A stretch of DNA of 64,000 nucleotides from Gari tellinella (GCA_922989275.2 OV277856.1:81301038-81365037), one strand, 5' to 3'; positions 31,736-42,794 are shown, counted from the first letter of the stretch. Notes: generated by a model from the sequence alone, not told the origin. Numbers and translations: made by a program.

Positions 31736-31900
31736 CTCCATGCCAACGTCCATCACGTCTGTGTCTATTACGCTGTCTTCTACTACTCCTGCTATTCTGC
31801 CTGAAGTCTCCGATGTTGAAGAGAGCATGCAGGGGCTCGTGACCTCTGGGCGTACACTTCCATCCAACACCAACCACTACCACCAACAGAACACCTAGAC
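31736..31900 (-). CDS. Exon 2 of the two-TM, triple-PPxY protein (residues 358-413)
   Basis: A 165 bp minus-strand exon between acceptor TATGTTTTCAG and donor GGAG|GTAATA, phase 1 at both ends. It completes Gly358 and continues the second transmembrane helix (LGVLLVVVVGVGW, 359-371). Next come CTPRGHEPLHALFNIGDFRQ (373-392) and a strongly basic stretch (SSRRQRNRHRRDGR, 397-410). Arginines right after the helix suggest the tail is cytosolic. With the FRW before helix 1 this gives a hairpin with both ends inside. Because the intron cuts the second helix in the middle, agreement of phase and hydrophobicity across the junction is strong support for the gene model. Confidence 0.85.
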
Positions 31901-31939
31901 CTGAAAACATATAAACAATAGTATTATACAACAGTCTAA

Positions 31940-32064
31940 AACAGCTAGTAAAACAGAAAGCTCCATTATGAGCTTTCTCTTGACTTTCCCCTTGCTTTAA
32001 GTTGTCACCTGTCTTTCATACAACCATTTTATCTTCTTGTTAGTGGTATAGAGAGGTTTTACTG
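31940..32064. mobile_element. MITE family F, right part
   Basis: Hairpin remnant TAAAACAGAAAGCTCCATTA…CTTGCTTTAAGTTGTCACC and the right end TAGAGAGGTTTTACTG before TA. The left end is missing. Confidence 0.7.
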
Positions 32065-32437
32065 TACAAAACAATACTGAATATGGTGAAATATAAACCC
32101 ATTTTGAATGTTGTCCAAAACGCCTTGCAACTCCCTCAGACCCTGACAATGGCGAATAACTGTCTAATAGAATGATCAGTTTTCACTGACTCTGTAGGTC
32201 TTTGTTCCAAAAGTATCTTAAAGTGTGATAAAGAGTGCATTTTAACACTGATCAGAGAGGGCTTAGTTTAAACATATTTTATTGCCATATATTTGTACAA
32301 CCATATAACACATGTTCATAATCATATTTACAAAATACAAATATAAGAGCAAAAGGGTTGGGCCATGTAGAAACTCTATGATCAAGGTCTACACTGTTAG
32401 CAAATGATGTGTATATTTGATCCCTGCACTGTTATGG

Positions 32438-32690
32438 TTAACCATTTGAACCCTAGTCCCGCATAAAGGCGTCCTTTTCAAACAGTGTACATGTGAATAG
32501 TACACATGTCATATGCAAACAGTGAAGACCCAGATCAGAGGGCTCCGAAAGGAGCCCTCTGATCAGGGTATTCACTGTTTGTCATAATGCCAAACATTGA
32601 CAAAAACAATCCTTAAAAGTCAGAAATGTATTAGACTAAAATGGAAACTGGAATTGTCCATTTAAAGTTTCAGGGAGGAAAGAGTGGTAC
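32438..32690. mobile_element. MITE family C
   Basis: TTAACCATTTGAACCCTAGT at the left. Core at about 32515-32583 is GCAAACAGTGAAGACCCAGA + TCAGAGGGCTCCGAAAGGAG. The right arm ends AGTTTCAGGGAGGAAAGAG without the last TTAA. Nearly the same as the copies at 37833 and 43821. Confidence 0.9.
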
Positions 32691-32699
32691 ATTACTGCA

Positions 32700-33540
32700 A
32701 GTGGTTTTAAATATGTTAAATTAGCATGCCACAGGGGCTACATATGTAATCCAGCAAGCCACAAATTATAGACTATTTGGTATTATGGGTATCGGTTCAC
32801 TGTAGTTTGTAATTTACATCTACTGTTTAATTCAAGTATATTCGTCAAATCATTGTTACAAGGAATTGTAAACCAATTTTTGAAATATCAAAATTCTGCA
32901 GCTTAACTGACATATAACAAATAATTTGTTGTTATTTTAATACAAAATATCTGAGCAACTGACCTGCATTAACCCATTCCAATGTAGTAGGAAAATATTT
33001 CTTTTGGTACATGTTTATGGGTGTATAAATTAAATGTTTTCTTCACATTTTACTGCCTTATATGTAAGGTTATATAGCAGTGCATAAAGTTCCTGTACAT
33101 CTATATTACTATTCTCCTGCATTGAGCTGTGACCTTTGTAATGAGAATTAGCTCAACGTCCCTTATAGCACATACTAAACATACATGTAGCAATCAATTT
33201 TGCCAAAATATCAAATAAATAATGTGAAGTCACTTTGAAATGTTCATCTCATTTGGCGTCTGACATGTGTGAATCCCAGCAGGGGCCCTGTATAACACTA
33301 TAAACTCATCTTGATGTTAGTGGTTGCTGGCCACCGGTTTTACTCTGTTAATTTGGTATACAACTTTTCACACACTCACTATCCTATACAACTATACAAC
33401 TTTTATATAATATAAGTAATTCTTTGTTGATGGATAATTAAAGAGCATAGATAGTCTTTCAGCCCTTTAGTAAAGGCATAAACAGGCATGTTTATCAAAT
33501 AAATATGAAGTAAAGGCTTTACTCTAAATTTATATGATAA
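32700..33540. other. Intronic, no gene seen
   Basis: AT-rich with no clear element. A short pair GCAGTGCATAAAGTTCC…CCTGCATTGAGCTGTGA suggests an old hairpin element at about 33075-33140. Confidence 0.45.
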
Positions 33541-33545
33541 ATGTA

Positions 33546-33781
33546 ACCTATTAACACCTTTAATTTCTTCCTCCATTCAAGAAAACAGTTCCTCTTTATA
33601 AAATCATGAATGTGCACCATAAGAAATAGTTCCTATATCCTAACAGATACAATGTAGTGGCTTAAAGCAGGCTGAAAGTAAAGCAGAATGCACCTTAAGG
33701 TGCATTTTGCTTTACCTCCAACCTGCTTTAAGGAGTCACCTCTCTTCAAAACTAGAAACAGTCTATGGAGTAAAGGATTAT
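33546..33781. mobile_element. MITE family A
   Basis: ACCTATTAACACCTTTAATT at the left and CTATGGAGTAAAGGATTA at the right. Hairpin GCTTAAAGCAGGCTGAAAGT…CACCTTAAGGTG. Confidence 0.85.
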
Positions 33782-34194
33782 ACAGGTGAGGTCTTAATGC
33801 AAAAGTTCTGCAGACGTATCTTTGGCAGTTTTTGCATTATTTTTATCCTGCTGTAAGCACCCACTCATTTCCCTATCCCATTTGTCAATGAAGACAAGTT
33901 TCCACTGTTCTTATCTGCATGAGTTGGGATGTGAAATCTTCCTTTTATGTAAATAAGAAAAGATTAAAACCTCGCCCAAGGGGCATCATGGGTTAAAAGT
34001 ATTTAGATTGTCACAATAACCCGGACATTTATTTCAAACTTAGCCTAGAAACAACAATCATGATCTCTATCTAAACCTTTCTCTAGCTAAACAAGTTGTC
34101 CTTTTTAAAAACATCTTCACTTTAAACAAGTTTGGTTGGGTTTTTTTTTAATGTATTTTTTTATTTATTTGAAATTAGCTGTTCCTTCCCCATT

Positions 34195-34330
34195 GCTGTG
34201 GTAATGCAAACAGAGTGTCTTACAGTTTGGATCCAGATATAAAACCTGTATTGAAGACCTTTGCAAACAATTTGGATCCTGATCAGGCCCCACTAAATGT
34301 GGGGCCAGATCAGGATCCAAATTGTTTGTT
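34195..34330. repeat. Hairpin core, GGATCCTGATCAGG type
   Basis: GCAAACAATTTGGATCCTGA + TCAGGCCCCACTAAATGTGG, then its mirror to CAAATTGTTTG. Arms are not assignable to families D, M or N. Confidence 0.6.
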
Positions 34331-34668
34331 ACTTAAATTCTGTTTTTACATGTATAGATATAAAGAAGGCCAAGCAAATTTCTGAATTCTGACATATGCA
34401 GCAGACGACAGTCACCCACTGTTTAAAGGGGTTAATGCCCTAAGAAGCTCAGACTAAACTGATTAAAGAATAAATAACATCTGTGTGTGGGTGAAATAGC
34501 TGAATATATTTGAAATAAATAAGTGTTCAGTCTTTCTATTTGGAAAGATAGTTTTGAACTTCGATTTCACCAAGTTTAAATCAAAACCAGTGAAAATTAA
34601 TCCTTGTAAGGATTGATTTAAACCCTTGTCAATTCAGCTGAGTCTGATGTTACTATTCTGAACATTTC

Positions 34669-34896
34669 TTTAACTCTGCATGCTGGGTAATTTTTTCGTC
34701 TGCAAAAATTGTCATTTTAGCTGCTATTGTTCTAAAAACAGAATTTTCTAAATTTCTTTTCAAAACATGGTCAGAGTGTCAAACAGTTTGGAGCCTAATG
34801 AGACGCCACATTACGCAGCATCTCATCTGGATCCAATCTGTTTGCAGAGGAAATCACTGTGGCAGGCATATCCGCTGTTAAGCGTGCAAAGAGTTA
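34669..34896. mobile_element. MITE family N, copy 1
   Basis: TTAACTCTGCATGCTGGGTA to GCGTGCAAAGAGTTAA. Core AAACAGTTTGGAGCCTAATG…ATCTGGATCCAATCTGTTTG. The arm CAAAACATGGTCAGAGTGTC is typical of the family. Confidence 0.85.
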
Positions 34897-35386
34897 AACA
34901 TAGGGTAAGAGTGTCAAACACTTTGGATCCTGAAGAGACGCTGCATAATGTGGCTCCTCACCTGGTCTAAAAGACAGCTTATAAAGCAAAATGGAAGAAA
35001 AGCAGAAAGCTTTTGTATGAGCTTTTCATTATCTTGCATTTATCAGAATAAGAAGCTACTAGCTGACGTATACAAAACATAAAGGCCTTCTTTCGAATGT
35101 TGGTAGTAGCGAAACTTTACTGTAGTTAAATGTCATGGCCTCATAAAATCATGGAAAAAAGTTGATAAATACAAATTAGGTATTAAACTTTGCCATTAAG
35201 CCTTAAACACACAAGTTCTCACATGAAATTAGATATTGTGTTACTGAACTAGGTGGCAAACATATCAAACAGTCATAAAATGCTCTCAGTTTCTTTTTTT
35301 TATAACTAATTAACTATGCTGCTCACAAAAGTTTAGCTTCCATGATGTAGTGGATAAACTTTCCGCGGAGGCATTGACTGCATGCA

Positions 35387-35637
35387 TTAACCCTTTCCCT
35401 TATAGAAGCGACTTTTAGCGCATTCATTTTATTCATCCGCCAAAGAAATAATTCCATTTTTATACTGTCATGAATAAGTACTATAAGTAATATATCTATA
35501 CACTAGCAGATAGTAACTTAAAGTAGGCTGAAAGTAAAGCAGGATGTGCCCTAGGGCACATTCTGCTTTACTTTCAGCCTGCTTTAATATGTCACATATC
35601 TTAACTACTAGAAACAGGCTATTGGTTAAAGGGTTAA
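35387..35637. mobile_element. MITE family A
   Basis: TTAACCCTTTCCCTTATAGA to CTATTGGTTAAAGGGTTAA. Hairpin ACTTAAAGTAGGCTGAAAGT… around GTGCCCTAGGGCAC. Confidence 0.9.
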
Positions 35638-35698
35638 AAATTGTTATCATGGATCTTCTGAAGGCTATTTAACCCTTTACCCCTCTCCTTTTGTACTA

Positions 35699-35880
35699 GT
35701 TAATAAACTCAACCCTACGGAGGAGTATACTCGTCATTGGCAAAAAAGTGTACATGTGAAGAGTACACTTCTCCTCCGATCAGTGTCTGTGTTTGTTATT
35801 TTGCAAATTATTGCAGAAAACATCCCTAAATACATGTAGTCATAAATGGATCACTGAGATGATTCTAATCATTTTAATAT
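35699..35880. mobile_element. MITE family C, core largely deleted
   Basis: TTAATAAACTCAACCCTACG with GTACATGTGAAGAGTACACT, then only CTCCGATCAGTGTCTGTGTT from the hairpin. Confidence 0.65.
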
Positions 35881-35884
35881 GAAG

Positions 35885-36420
35885 TCATAACATTGTAATA
35901 TACTATACGTTAATCAATTATAAAAAAAACTGAATTGAGAAGACTAGAAAATGTTTGTAAAACCTCACATGTCCTTGCTCTATAATGAGCAATTTTTAAG
36001 TATGACTGAAGCTTAATGTAAAGTCTAAACTGTGAGGATGTTGTATGGGTGGAATTGGAATTAGTGCATGCATGCCAATGCTAGCTAGCAATGTTTTAAG
36101 TATAATCCAGCTTATCTGAAGCTATGTGACACTAGGATGAAATTAATGTCTTATAGAACAAAGAACAAGCTAGGATTTCAATCTGACAACAAAAAACACC
36201 ATCGTATCTGTACCAAACCACAAAGGACACCTAAGGGCCTTGCTTGAAGAGCTGAACAAACACAGTCATCAAACACTGCACGCTCAATCTCAAGCATTAA
36301 CAAACACTTCAAAAACAATGCTGACCAACTGAAATGACTTAACCCTTATCAAGCTCAAATTTCTTATTACACTCATTCATTTACTGCTAAATAACTTGTT
36401 AATATCGACTTAAGAGGGTA
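35885..36420. other. Intronic, no gene seen
   Basis: AT-rich sequence with no recognised element. Confidence 0.45.
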
Positions 36421-36439
36421 TTTTCCCAAAATATTATTA

Positions 36440-36520
36440 AGTAAGACAAACAGTGTAGATCTAGATCAGAGGTTCCTGGCGGTGCCCTCTGATCTAGATA
36501 TATACTGTTTGCAAGGACCT
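36440..36520. repeat. B/C-type hairpin core with unrelated arms
   Basis: AAACAGTGTAGATCTAGATC pairs with TGATCTAGATATATACTGTT around CAGAGGTTCCTGGCGGTGCC. The flanks do not match families B or C. Confidence 0.6.
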
Positions 36521-36620
36521 GTATATCTGGTTTGAGCACTACAAGAATTAACACATGTATCCCTCGCCCTAAGCTAAACAGTCAACTTATAATATATGAT
36601 ACCTATTTCATGACCATACA

Positions 36621-36875
36621 CAGGGCTGCCATTTCTCCGGATTTTTCCTAAATATCCGGATTTTTTCCCAGTACATGGTAGCTTAAAACAGGCTGAAAGG
36701 AAAGCAGAATGCGCCCTTAGGCGCATTCTGCTTTACTTACAGCCTGCTTTAAGAAGTCACATGTCAACAAGTTAAGAAAAAGGATATTGGGTAAAGGTAC
36801 GATTCGTAAAATCGCACTTGAAAAATTCAAATTTGGAAATCTTAGGATTTTTCATGTCAACTTATGGCAGCCCTG
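36621..36875. mobile_element. MITE family L, copy 2, 6 bp TSD
   Basis: Ends CAGGGCTGCCATTTCTCCGG and CTTATGGCAGCCCTG with exact direct repeats CATACA (36615-36620, 36876-36881). Reverse orientation to copy 1. The centre is the family A hairpin AAACAGGCTGAAAGGAAAGC + AGAATGCGCCC. Confidence 0.9.
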
Positions 36876-37011
36876 CATACAAACAAACACTCATTGGAGT
36901 TGGAAGCTTAAAGCAGAATGAAAATAAAGCAGCAAACTCTTGCAGGAACTTGCTGTACTCTATCAGTCTAAGCAGTACAGTTTCTATTGTTGAATTATAG
37001 CCACCAGCCTT

Positions 37012-37212
37012 ATAACCCGTTACCCAAAATCCTAGATGTATTTTGAGTTACTCTCAGCTTTAAGATCAAATACCATATTATGCTGGGATATAAAAATATT
37101 TCTTATGGACTATGGAACTATTATTCAAGACTGTATAGAGTAGATCTATTTTCTTCAGTAAATGGATAAATTAAATGCTTAAAAGATGTATATCTGTGGA
37201 GAAATGGGTTAA
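37012..37212. mobile_element. MITE family A, hairpin absent
   Basis: ATAACCCGTTACCCAAAATC to GTGGAGAAATGGGTTAA, with right-arm remnants (ATTTCTTATGGACTATGG, TTTTCTTCAGTAAATGGATA) but almost no core. Confidence 0.6.
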
Positions 37213-37689
37213 ATACTGAAAAAAATCAAGCCTTCTTATTAGTGGTCGTAATAGCTGGATTTTACAACAATGAGTAGCGTAAAAAATCTCAGCTGTTCGT
37301 ACTGACCTAATTCTTTCCAACCTTTATCTTGTCCAGCATAAACTGAAAGACATTTGCAAACATTATGGCTCCAGATCAGAAGCTGGTTACCGATACTCTG
37401 GCTCAACGAAGAAACTGATCAAGTTCCAAACCAATTTCAAAAAGTCACAACTCATATATCTAAACAGGCTTCAAACTGTTTAACAAGAGTATACAGATCA
37501 GTGTTTTTGTGTTTCTTTAGTTCACAATATTTCGAAAATATTGTATTGAACAATTTGAAGTAGATGAAATTCTAACCGGATATTGACTTAATCCAGGAGT
37601 AGTCGGATTTAAGAGCCAAAGTTTAATCTTTACCATGCTAGGCAATTTCCAGCAACACATTTATGTCAACTGCAGAAATTCTCTGTCAG

Positions 37690-37830
37690 GAAATATCATA
37701 TGAGTATATCAAACAGTTTAGATCCACTGATGAGCCACAAAGTAATTCAGCATCTGATCAGGATCCAAACTGTTTGCAGTAGTAATCATGAATTCGCCAA
37801 AGCATGCTCAAGGGTAGGGATATAACATAG
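37690..37830. repeat. Degenerate GGATCC-type hairpin element
   Basis: AAACAGTTTAGATCCACTGA…CATCTGATCAGGATCCAAACTG with decayed arms. Confidence 0.55.
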
Positions 37831-37832
37831 AC

Positions 37833-38083
37833 TTAACTCTTTGAACCCTAGTCCCGCATATAGGCGTGCTTTTCAAACAGTGTACATGTGAATAGTACAC
37901 ATGTCCTATGCAAACAGTGAAGACCCAGATCAGAGGGCTCCGAAAGGAGCCCTCTGATCAGGGTCTTCACTGTTTGTCATAATGCCAAACATTGACAAAA
38001 ACAACCCTTAAAAGTCAGAAATGGACTAGACTTAAATGGAAACTGGAATTGTCCATTTAAAGTTTCAGGGAGGAAAGACTTAA
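37833..38083. mobile_element. MITE family C
   Basis: TTAACTCTTTGAACCCTAGT to TCAGGGAGGAAAGACTTAA. Core at about 37910-37978 is a near-perfect palindrome GCAAACAGTGAAGACCCAGA + TCAGAGGGCTCCGAAAGGAG. It shares its last TTAA with the next element. Confidence 0.95.
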
Positions 38084-38291
38084 CCCTTATCCTGCTGCGA
38101 TGTCTTCAGCTTTGATATGGTCCTCAGCAAAATTTGTTCAATTTAGTTTTATACATTTATTTAGTATAGACACCTAAAGATTAATGTCAAACAGTTTGGA
38201 TCTAGATCAGACACCGCGTTACACGGCGTCTGATCTGGATCCAAACTGTTTGCAAAAACAATGAAGTTGCAATCAGCAGGCAAAGGGTTAA
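38080..38291. mobile_element. MITE family M, copy 1
   Basis: TTAACCCTTATCCTGCTGCG to CAGCAGGCAAAGGGTTAA. Core AAACAGTTTGGATCTAGATC + AGACACCGCGTTACACGGCG, then the mirror. Arms differ from family D although the core design is the same. Confidence 0.9.
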
Positions 38292-38359
38292 GACTCCGGC
38301 TGTTACACTAAAACTCCCAATCTGTTACATTCATACTTCCATCATTAAGTCTTAAATAC

Positions 38360-38573
38360 TTAACCCTTAGCCTGCCACTCACGACTATAGCTCCATATGC
38401 AAACAGCTTGGATCCGGATGAGACGCCGAGTAACTCCGCCTTTCATCCGGATCCAAGCTATTTGACACTCGGACAACATTTTCAGCAATTTTGAGAAACT
38501 TTGAAGCACTTTGAAACTTGAAGCAGACGAGAAATATAGCAGACGACAATTTATTTGGCGGGCTAAGGGTTAA
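38360..38573. mobile_element. MITE family D, copy 2 (214 bp)
   Basis: TTAACCCTTAGCCTGCCACT to GGCGGGCTAAGGGTTAA. Eight differences from the 42.6 kb copy by hand comparison, several inside one arm of the core. Confidence 0.95.
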
Positions 38574-38639
38574 TGCTTCTCAGGTATTTATACGCTTTAT
38601 CTGGGCTTTGGATAAGACGGGTTAAACTGATCAAAACCA

Positions 38640-38730
38640 TCATTTTCTCTATCATTTCAGCACCAAATCCTATGAAGTCACAACTCATTAGAATCGTCTC
38701 GAAGAGACGATTCTTAGCTCTGTTTCTTAA
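38640..38730. mobile_element. MITE family E, fragment
   Basis: TTTCAGCACCAAATCCTATG and the core CTCATTAGAATCGTCTCGAA + GAGACGATTCT, ends missing. Confidence 0.7.
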
Positions 38731-38834
38731 ATTTTGAAAATATTATATTGATGAAATCCACAGAAGGCATAAGGAGAGAGTAGAATTATGAACTATCAGT
38801 TAGCTTACAAGAGTCTCTGCAAGCACACTGCATT

Positions 38835-39125
38835 TGTCATCCCCTATGGGAAGGTATTAAATTATTCTAGAATTATTCCAAAATGATTTTTTGTATTTCA
38901 TGAACAATTCTAGAAGCGGCCTATCAACATTCATGAGTATACTACAAAAACTTTTTATCCCTAGAACTTTGATGGTTTTAGAACCATTAGTCTAGAATTA
39001 TAAAAGTTTTTGAACACCTTTTATAGAATGTGTAAAGTAATTCTTGAAGCTCTAGAACAATTCTAGAAGTGGCAATTTAACATTCATGAATATTCTAAAA
39101 TTCTTGAACACTTTTCACCGGGGGC
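38835..39125. repeat. Repeat family P with TTCTAGAA motifs
   Basis: AT-rich repeat starting near CCCCTATGGGAAGGTATTAA, with several ATTCTAGAA/TTCTAGAAT motifs. About 160 bp of it is matched in reverse complement at 52.75-52.91 kb (CATGAACAATTCTAGAAGCG against CATGAACAATTCTTGAAGCG). Confidence 0.6.
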
Positions 39126-39544
39126 ATAATTCATTTTCTGAATTGTTCTTCCAATAAAGAGTTGTCTGATTCTCATAAATATATTTATAATCATATAATG
39201 ACCCCACAATTTTATCCTTCATAGCGTACAGGGAGACATTTATCTAAATTTGTCAAGTAAGCAAAATATTTCACGCTTGTTCAATATTTTTTCATGCCTT
39301 ATCAGTTCATCAATAATTCATCAGCCGAAAATCTCACCTACGAAGCCTCATGGTCAGTAAAGTTGACCCCATATTGACCTCGTGGACCGTACTTCCTCAA
39401 AATATACTGTCATTTGTCACAGCTTTATGGCTGTCACTAATTTGAAAACAAAATTGCTCACCAAGGCCAAGGGGACATGTTATACCAAAACATGAGCAAC
39501 AAGATAGCCAGTGAAAATAGCAAGTAGATATGACTTTAAAATGG

Positions 39545-39715
39545 CTCAAAATAAAAGGGAGTAAACTGAACAAATCCAACATTGTCTCACTTATTTCAGC
39601 ACCAAATCCTATTGTGTGACTACTCTTTAGAATTTTCTCAGAGGCGAATCTTATAAGTAAGGTTTAATGAAGAAATTAAAAAAAAATACTCCCCTCTGGT
39701 CAGCTCTGCTTTAAC
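39545..39715. mobile_element. MITE family E, degenerate
   Basis: GGGAGTAAACTGAACAAATC…CAGCACCAAATCCTATTGTG and a decayed core (TTAGAATTTTCTCAGAGGCG). The ends are unclear. Confidence 0.65.
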
Positions 39716-39938
39716 CTTTACAGTTTTTGGACCGAGTACAAAAATATGCAAGTGTTTGTCATACTTTTTCATATTTCGGGCTCAACCTCGTAAATATCAA
39801 ATATTCATTAAAAAAATATATCAAATGAAAGAAACTTTTCAAACATTTATGATGTATATAATGGGTTACACTTACAAAATGTCACCGCTAGCTCCGAAAT
39901 GCTGAGCTTCATCTCTTTTGTATACCATGAAACTTACA

Positions 39939-40190
39939 TTAACCCTTTCCTCCCTGAAACCTCAAATGGACAACTCTAATTTTCATTTCAGTTGAGTCCA
40001 TTTTTTACTTTTTAGGGTTGATTTGACAATATATTTCAAAATGACAAACAGTGTAGACCCTGATCAGAGGGCTCCTATAGGGGCCCTCTGATCAGGGTAT
40101 ACAGTCTCTACACTGTTTGCATAGGACAAGTGTACTCCTCACAGGTACACAGTTGGCAAATGATGCATATATGCGTGACTAGGGTTGTTT
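39939..40190. mobile_element. MITE family C
   Basis: TTAACCCTTTCCTCCCTGAA at one end and ATGCGTGACTAGGGTT at the other (reverse orientation). Core ACAAACAGTGTAGACCCTGA + TCAGAGGGCTCC, with a short duplication in the mirror arm (TATACAGTCTCTACACTG). Confidence 0.9.
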
Positions 40191-40707
40191 GTTTGTTTGT
40201 TTTATTTTTCAAATAGTTAATTGTGCAGCCAGTCAGTGAATCAGCTAGAAAATCTCTCAACAGCTAATTGCTTCTAAATGCAGGACAAAAGTAACAAAAC
40301 ACTATATGCATTTCTTTTCTCCTGCATTTGACCATTTCTCTTGCAGCTTGTTTCCAGAGTTCAAAGACAGCCTGCTTCAACTATTTGCATACTATAACGA
40401 TGAAATCGACAATAACCTTTGCAAACATTTTGGATCCAGATTAGACGCCCAGTAACTTCACAACTCATTACGATAAAATCTGTTAAACACTGACCCTATC
40501 TAAAAAATATTTTAGAATTTCTAACTTTAGAACGGTAGAAGACAAGAGACAACAATTGTTGCAGAAAAAAATACCTCCCACAGGAAGAGCTTTCTGCTTT
40601 ACTTTGACCCTCTGTTACCAATTAACTTGTCTTTAACAGGACTTAACTCTTATTACTTAGGGCTAAAGCCAGTTATATCCAGCCTTTGCAAATAGCTAGT
40701 GTAGTCT

Positions 40708-40963
40708 CAGGGCTGCCATAAGTTGACATGAAAAATCCTAAGATTTCGAAATTTGCATTTTTCAATTGCGAATTTACAAATCATACCTTTACCCCATAGC
40801 CTGTTTCTAGTTTTGTTGACACATGACTACTTAAAGTAGGCTGGAAGTAAGGCAGAATGCGCCTTATGGCGCATTCTGCTTTACTTTCAGCCTGCTTTAA
40901 GCTTCCATGTTCTCGAAAAAAAATCTGAAAATTTAGGAAAAATGCCAAGAAATGGAAGCCCTG
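40708..40963. mobile_element. MITE family L, copy 3, 6 bp TSD
   Basis: Ends CAGGGCTGCCATAAGTTGAC and AATGGAAGCCCTG, with exact direct repeats TAGTCT (40702-40707, 40964-40969). The same A-type left segment and hairpin as copies 1 and 2 (ACCTTTACCCCATAGCCTGT; CTTAAAGTAGGCTGGAAGTA). Confidence 0.9.
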
Positions 40964-41004
40964 TAGTCTCCTCTCATCAGGGTCTTCATTGTTTGTCATA
41001 GGAC

Positions 41005-41100
41005 CCCCCCCCCCCCCCCTTGAGCATCAATTTAAACTTGTCATTTATCAGAATGTGCATCATCATCATCATCATCATCATCACCATCATCATCCAGTTT
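41005..41100. repeat. Poly(C) run and (CAT)n microsatellite
   Basis: A C-run at about 41005-41019, then (CATCAT)n at about 41057-41097. Confidence 0.9.
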
Positions 41101-41129
41101 AGTTTAACCAGGCCATTGATTAATCCTTC

Positions 41130-41275
41130 TTATAAGGGTGAGGCCTGGCTGTCCAGTCTGGAACGAAGTCTCCCTCTCCAAGCTTGACGGTTTTTCCAAC
41201 CCTAGAGCTTCACGGTCTCGTTTTACAAGGTCCTCCCAAGATATCTTTGGTCTACCTGGACCCCGCTGTGTTAGG
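41130..41275 (-). pseudogene. Possible LINE ORF2 C-terminal tail fragment
   Basis: The minus strand reads RGPGRPKISWEDLVKRDREA then LGLEKPSSLERETSFQTG. The pattern GRPxxxWxDxVxxDxxxLGL is typical of the segment after the RT domain in several LINE clades. No other part of a LINE is adjacent. Confidence 0.5.
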
Positions 41276-41546
41276 ATGTATGTACAGTTGAAAACTCAGC
41301 ATTATAAAAGTCAAAAGACATTTAACACAGTTGAAAACTCAGCATTATAAAGGTCAAAAGACATTTAACACACCTTGATGGATGAGACAACCCTTGTGAA
41401 CCAATAAATAAATTTGCAATTTTATCTTTAAATCTGTTTATCCTGAAGCAGAAAAACACATTCAGTCCTAACTTAATTTCTTTGAACTTTTTGCCTACAA
41501 ATTCTGCCTCTATTGCATTTAATAATACAGTCTCTTTTCCTCTTTA

Positions 41547-41770
41547 TTAATTCTTTACATTCGAGCGTCGGATACATGTGTCACAGTGATTACCTTTGCA
41601 AACAGTTTGGATACTGATGAGATGCCGCGTAACGCGGCATCTCATCAGGATCCAAACTGTTTGACACTCTGACCCTCTTTTGAAAAGAAAATTAGAACAT
41701 TCTATTTTTAGAACATCAGCAGACGACAATTGTTGCTGACGAAAAAATTACCCAGCATGCAAAGAGTTAA
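41547..41770. mobile_element. MITE family N, copy 2
   Basis: Ends TTAATTCTTTACATTCGAGC and CAGCATGCAAAGAGTTAA, reverse orientation to copy 1. Core GCAAACAGTTTGGATACTGA + TGAGATGCCGCGTAACGCGG and mirror. Confidence 0.85.
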
Positions 41771-41904
41771 TATTTAACACTTTGGACACTAGCAGTGAAA
41801 CTGATTATCTTCTTATCTTGATCCATACCGTTTTGACATTCAGACCCTAGTTTGATTTTTTTAATGATTTTTTTTATTTTAGAACAGTATGATTATCAGA
41901 CTTA

Positions 41905-42206
41905 TATAAATAGTTTCAGACAGAAGCACCTTTAAAAGCATTTAAATTATTCCTTAACTGAAGAAAATAGTTCCAATTTATAGTCATTAACAGGTATTAA
42001 AAGAAATGTTTTCTATATCCTAACAGATGCTAGCTTAAAGCATGCTGAAAGAAGAGCAAATTCGCCTTAATTAAGGCTACCATCTGAAATTATAGAAAGT
42101 GTTTCTTTTGATACATTTTCACGACTGTATAAAATTCACACTATTTTATTCAGTGAAAGAATGAATTATGTGTGTTAAAATGCATATCTATGGAGTAATG
42201 GGTTAA
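41905..42206. mobile_element. MITE family A, degenerate core
   Basis: Left-arm words (TTAAATTATTCCTTAACTGA) and right end CTATGGAGTAATGGGTTAA. The hairpin is reduced to AGCTTAAAGCATGCTGAAAG…CGCCTTAATTAAGGC. Confidence 0.75.
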
Positions 42207-42558
42207 TAAATTGTAGCCCCAAAACACTGATCAGAAAATCTTTCAGATGTTTTTCTTGACTAGTCATCACTTAATCACGATCAGTCACTTTATATATAAG
42301 TACAGTTTCTGTTGGTGTAAGGTAATTCAAATACCATATGGCTAATGGGCAGTTAAATTACCTCACAAACAAATATTTGGACGACAATGACAATAGGTAA
42401 CAATTTTGAATAGATAAGTTTGTTTTCAATGTATTTTAGGGTAATTTGAACGAATACAATAGTTGATAGTATCAGTATTTTAGCAAAAAGCCTCAGGACA
42501 CGGCCAACTGACAAGTCAAGTGTGAGGCTGAACGTTTACATCTTTACTCTTACCATGC

Positions 42559-42772
42559 TTAACCCTTAGCCTGCCACTCACGACTATAGCTCCATATGCA
42601 AACAGCTTGGATCCAGATGAGACGCCGAGTAACTCGGCGTCTCATCCGGATCCAAGCTGTTTGACACTCGGACAACATTTTCAGCAATTTTGAGCAACTT
42701 TGAAGCACTTTGAAACTTGAAGCAGACGAGAAATATAGCAGACAACAATTTATTTGGTGGGCTAAGGGTTAA
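42559..42772. mobile_element. MITE family D, copy 3 (214 bp)
   Basis: TTAACCCTTAGCCTGCCACT to GGTGGGCTAAGGGTTAA. Core AAACAGCTTGGATCCAGATG + AGACGCCGAGTAACTCGGCG and mirror. Same length as copies 1 and 2. Confidence 0.95.
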
Positions 42773-42794
42773 TAGCGACGAATATATCCTTCAG

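Noticed and set aside
41057..41097. Coding His/Ile repeat in the (CAT)n tract
   Set aside because: Simple microsatellite without a surrounding open gene.
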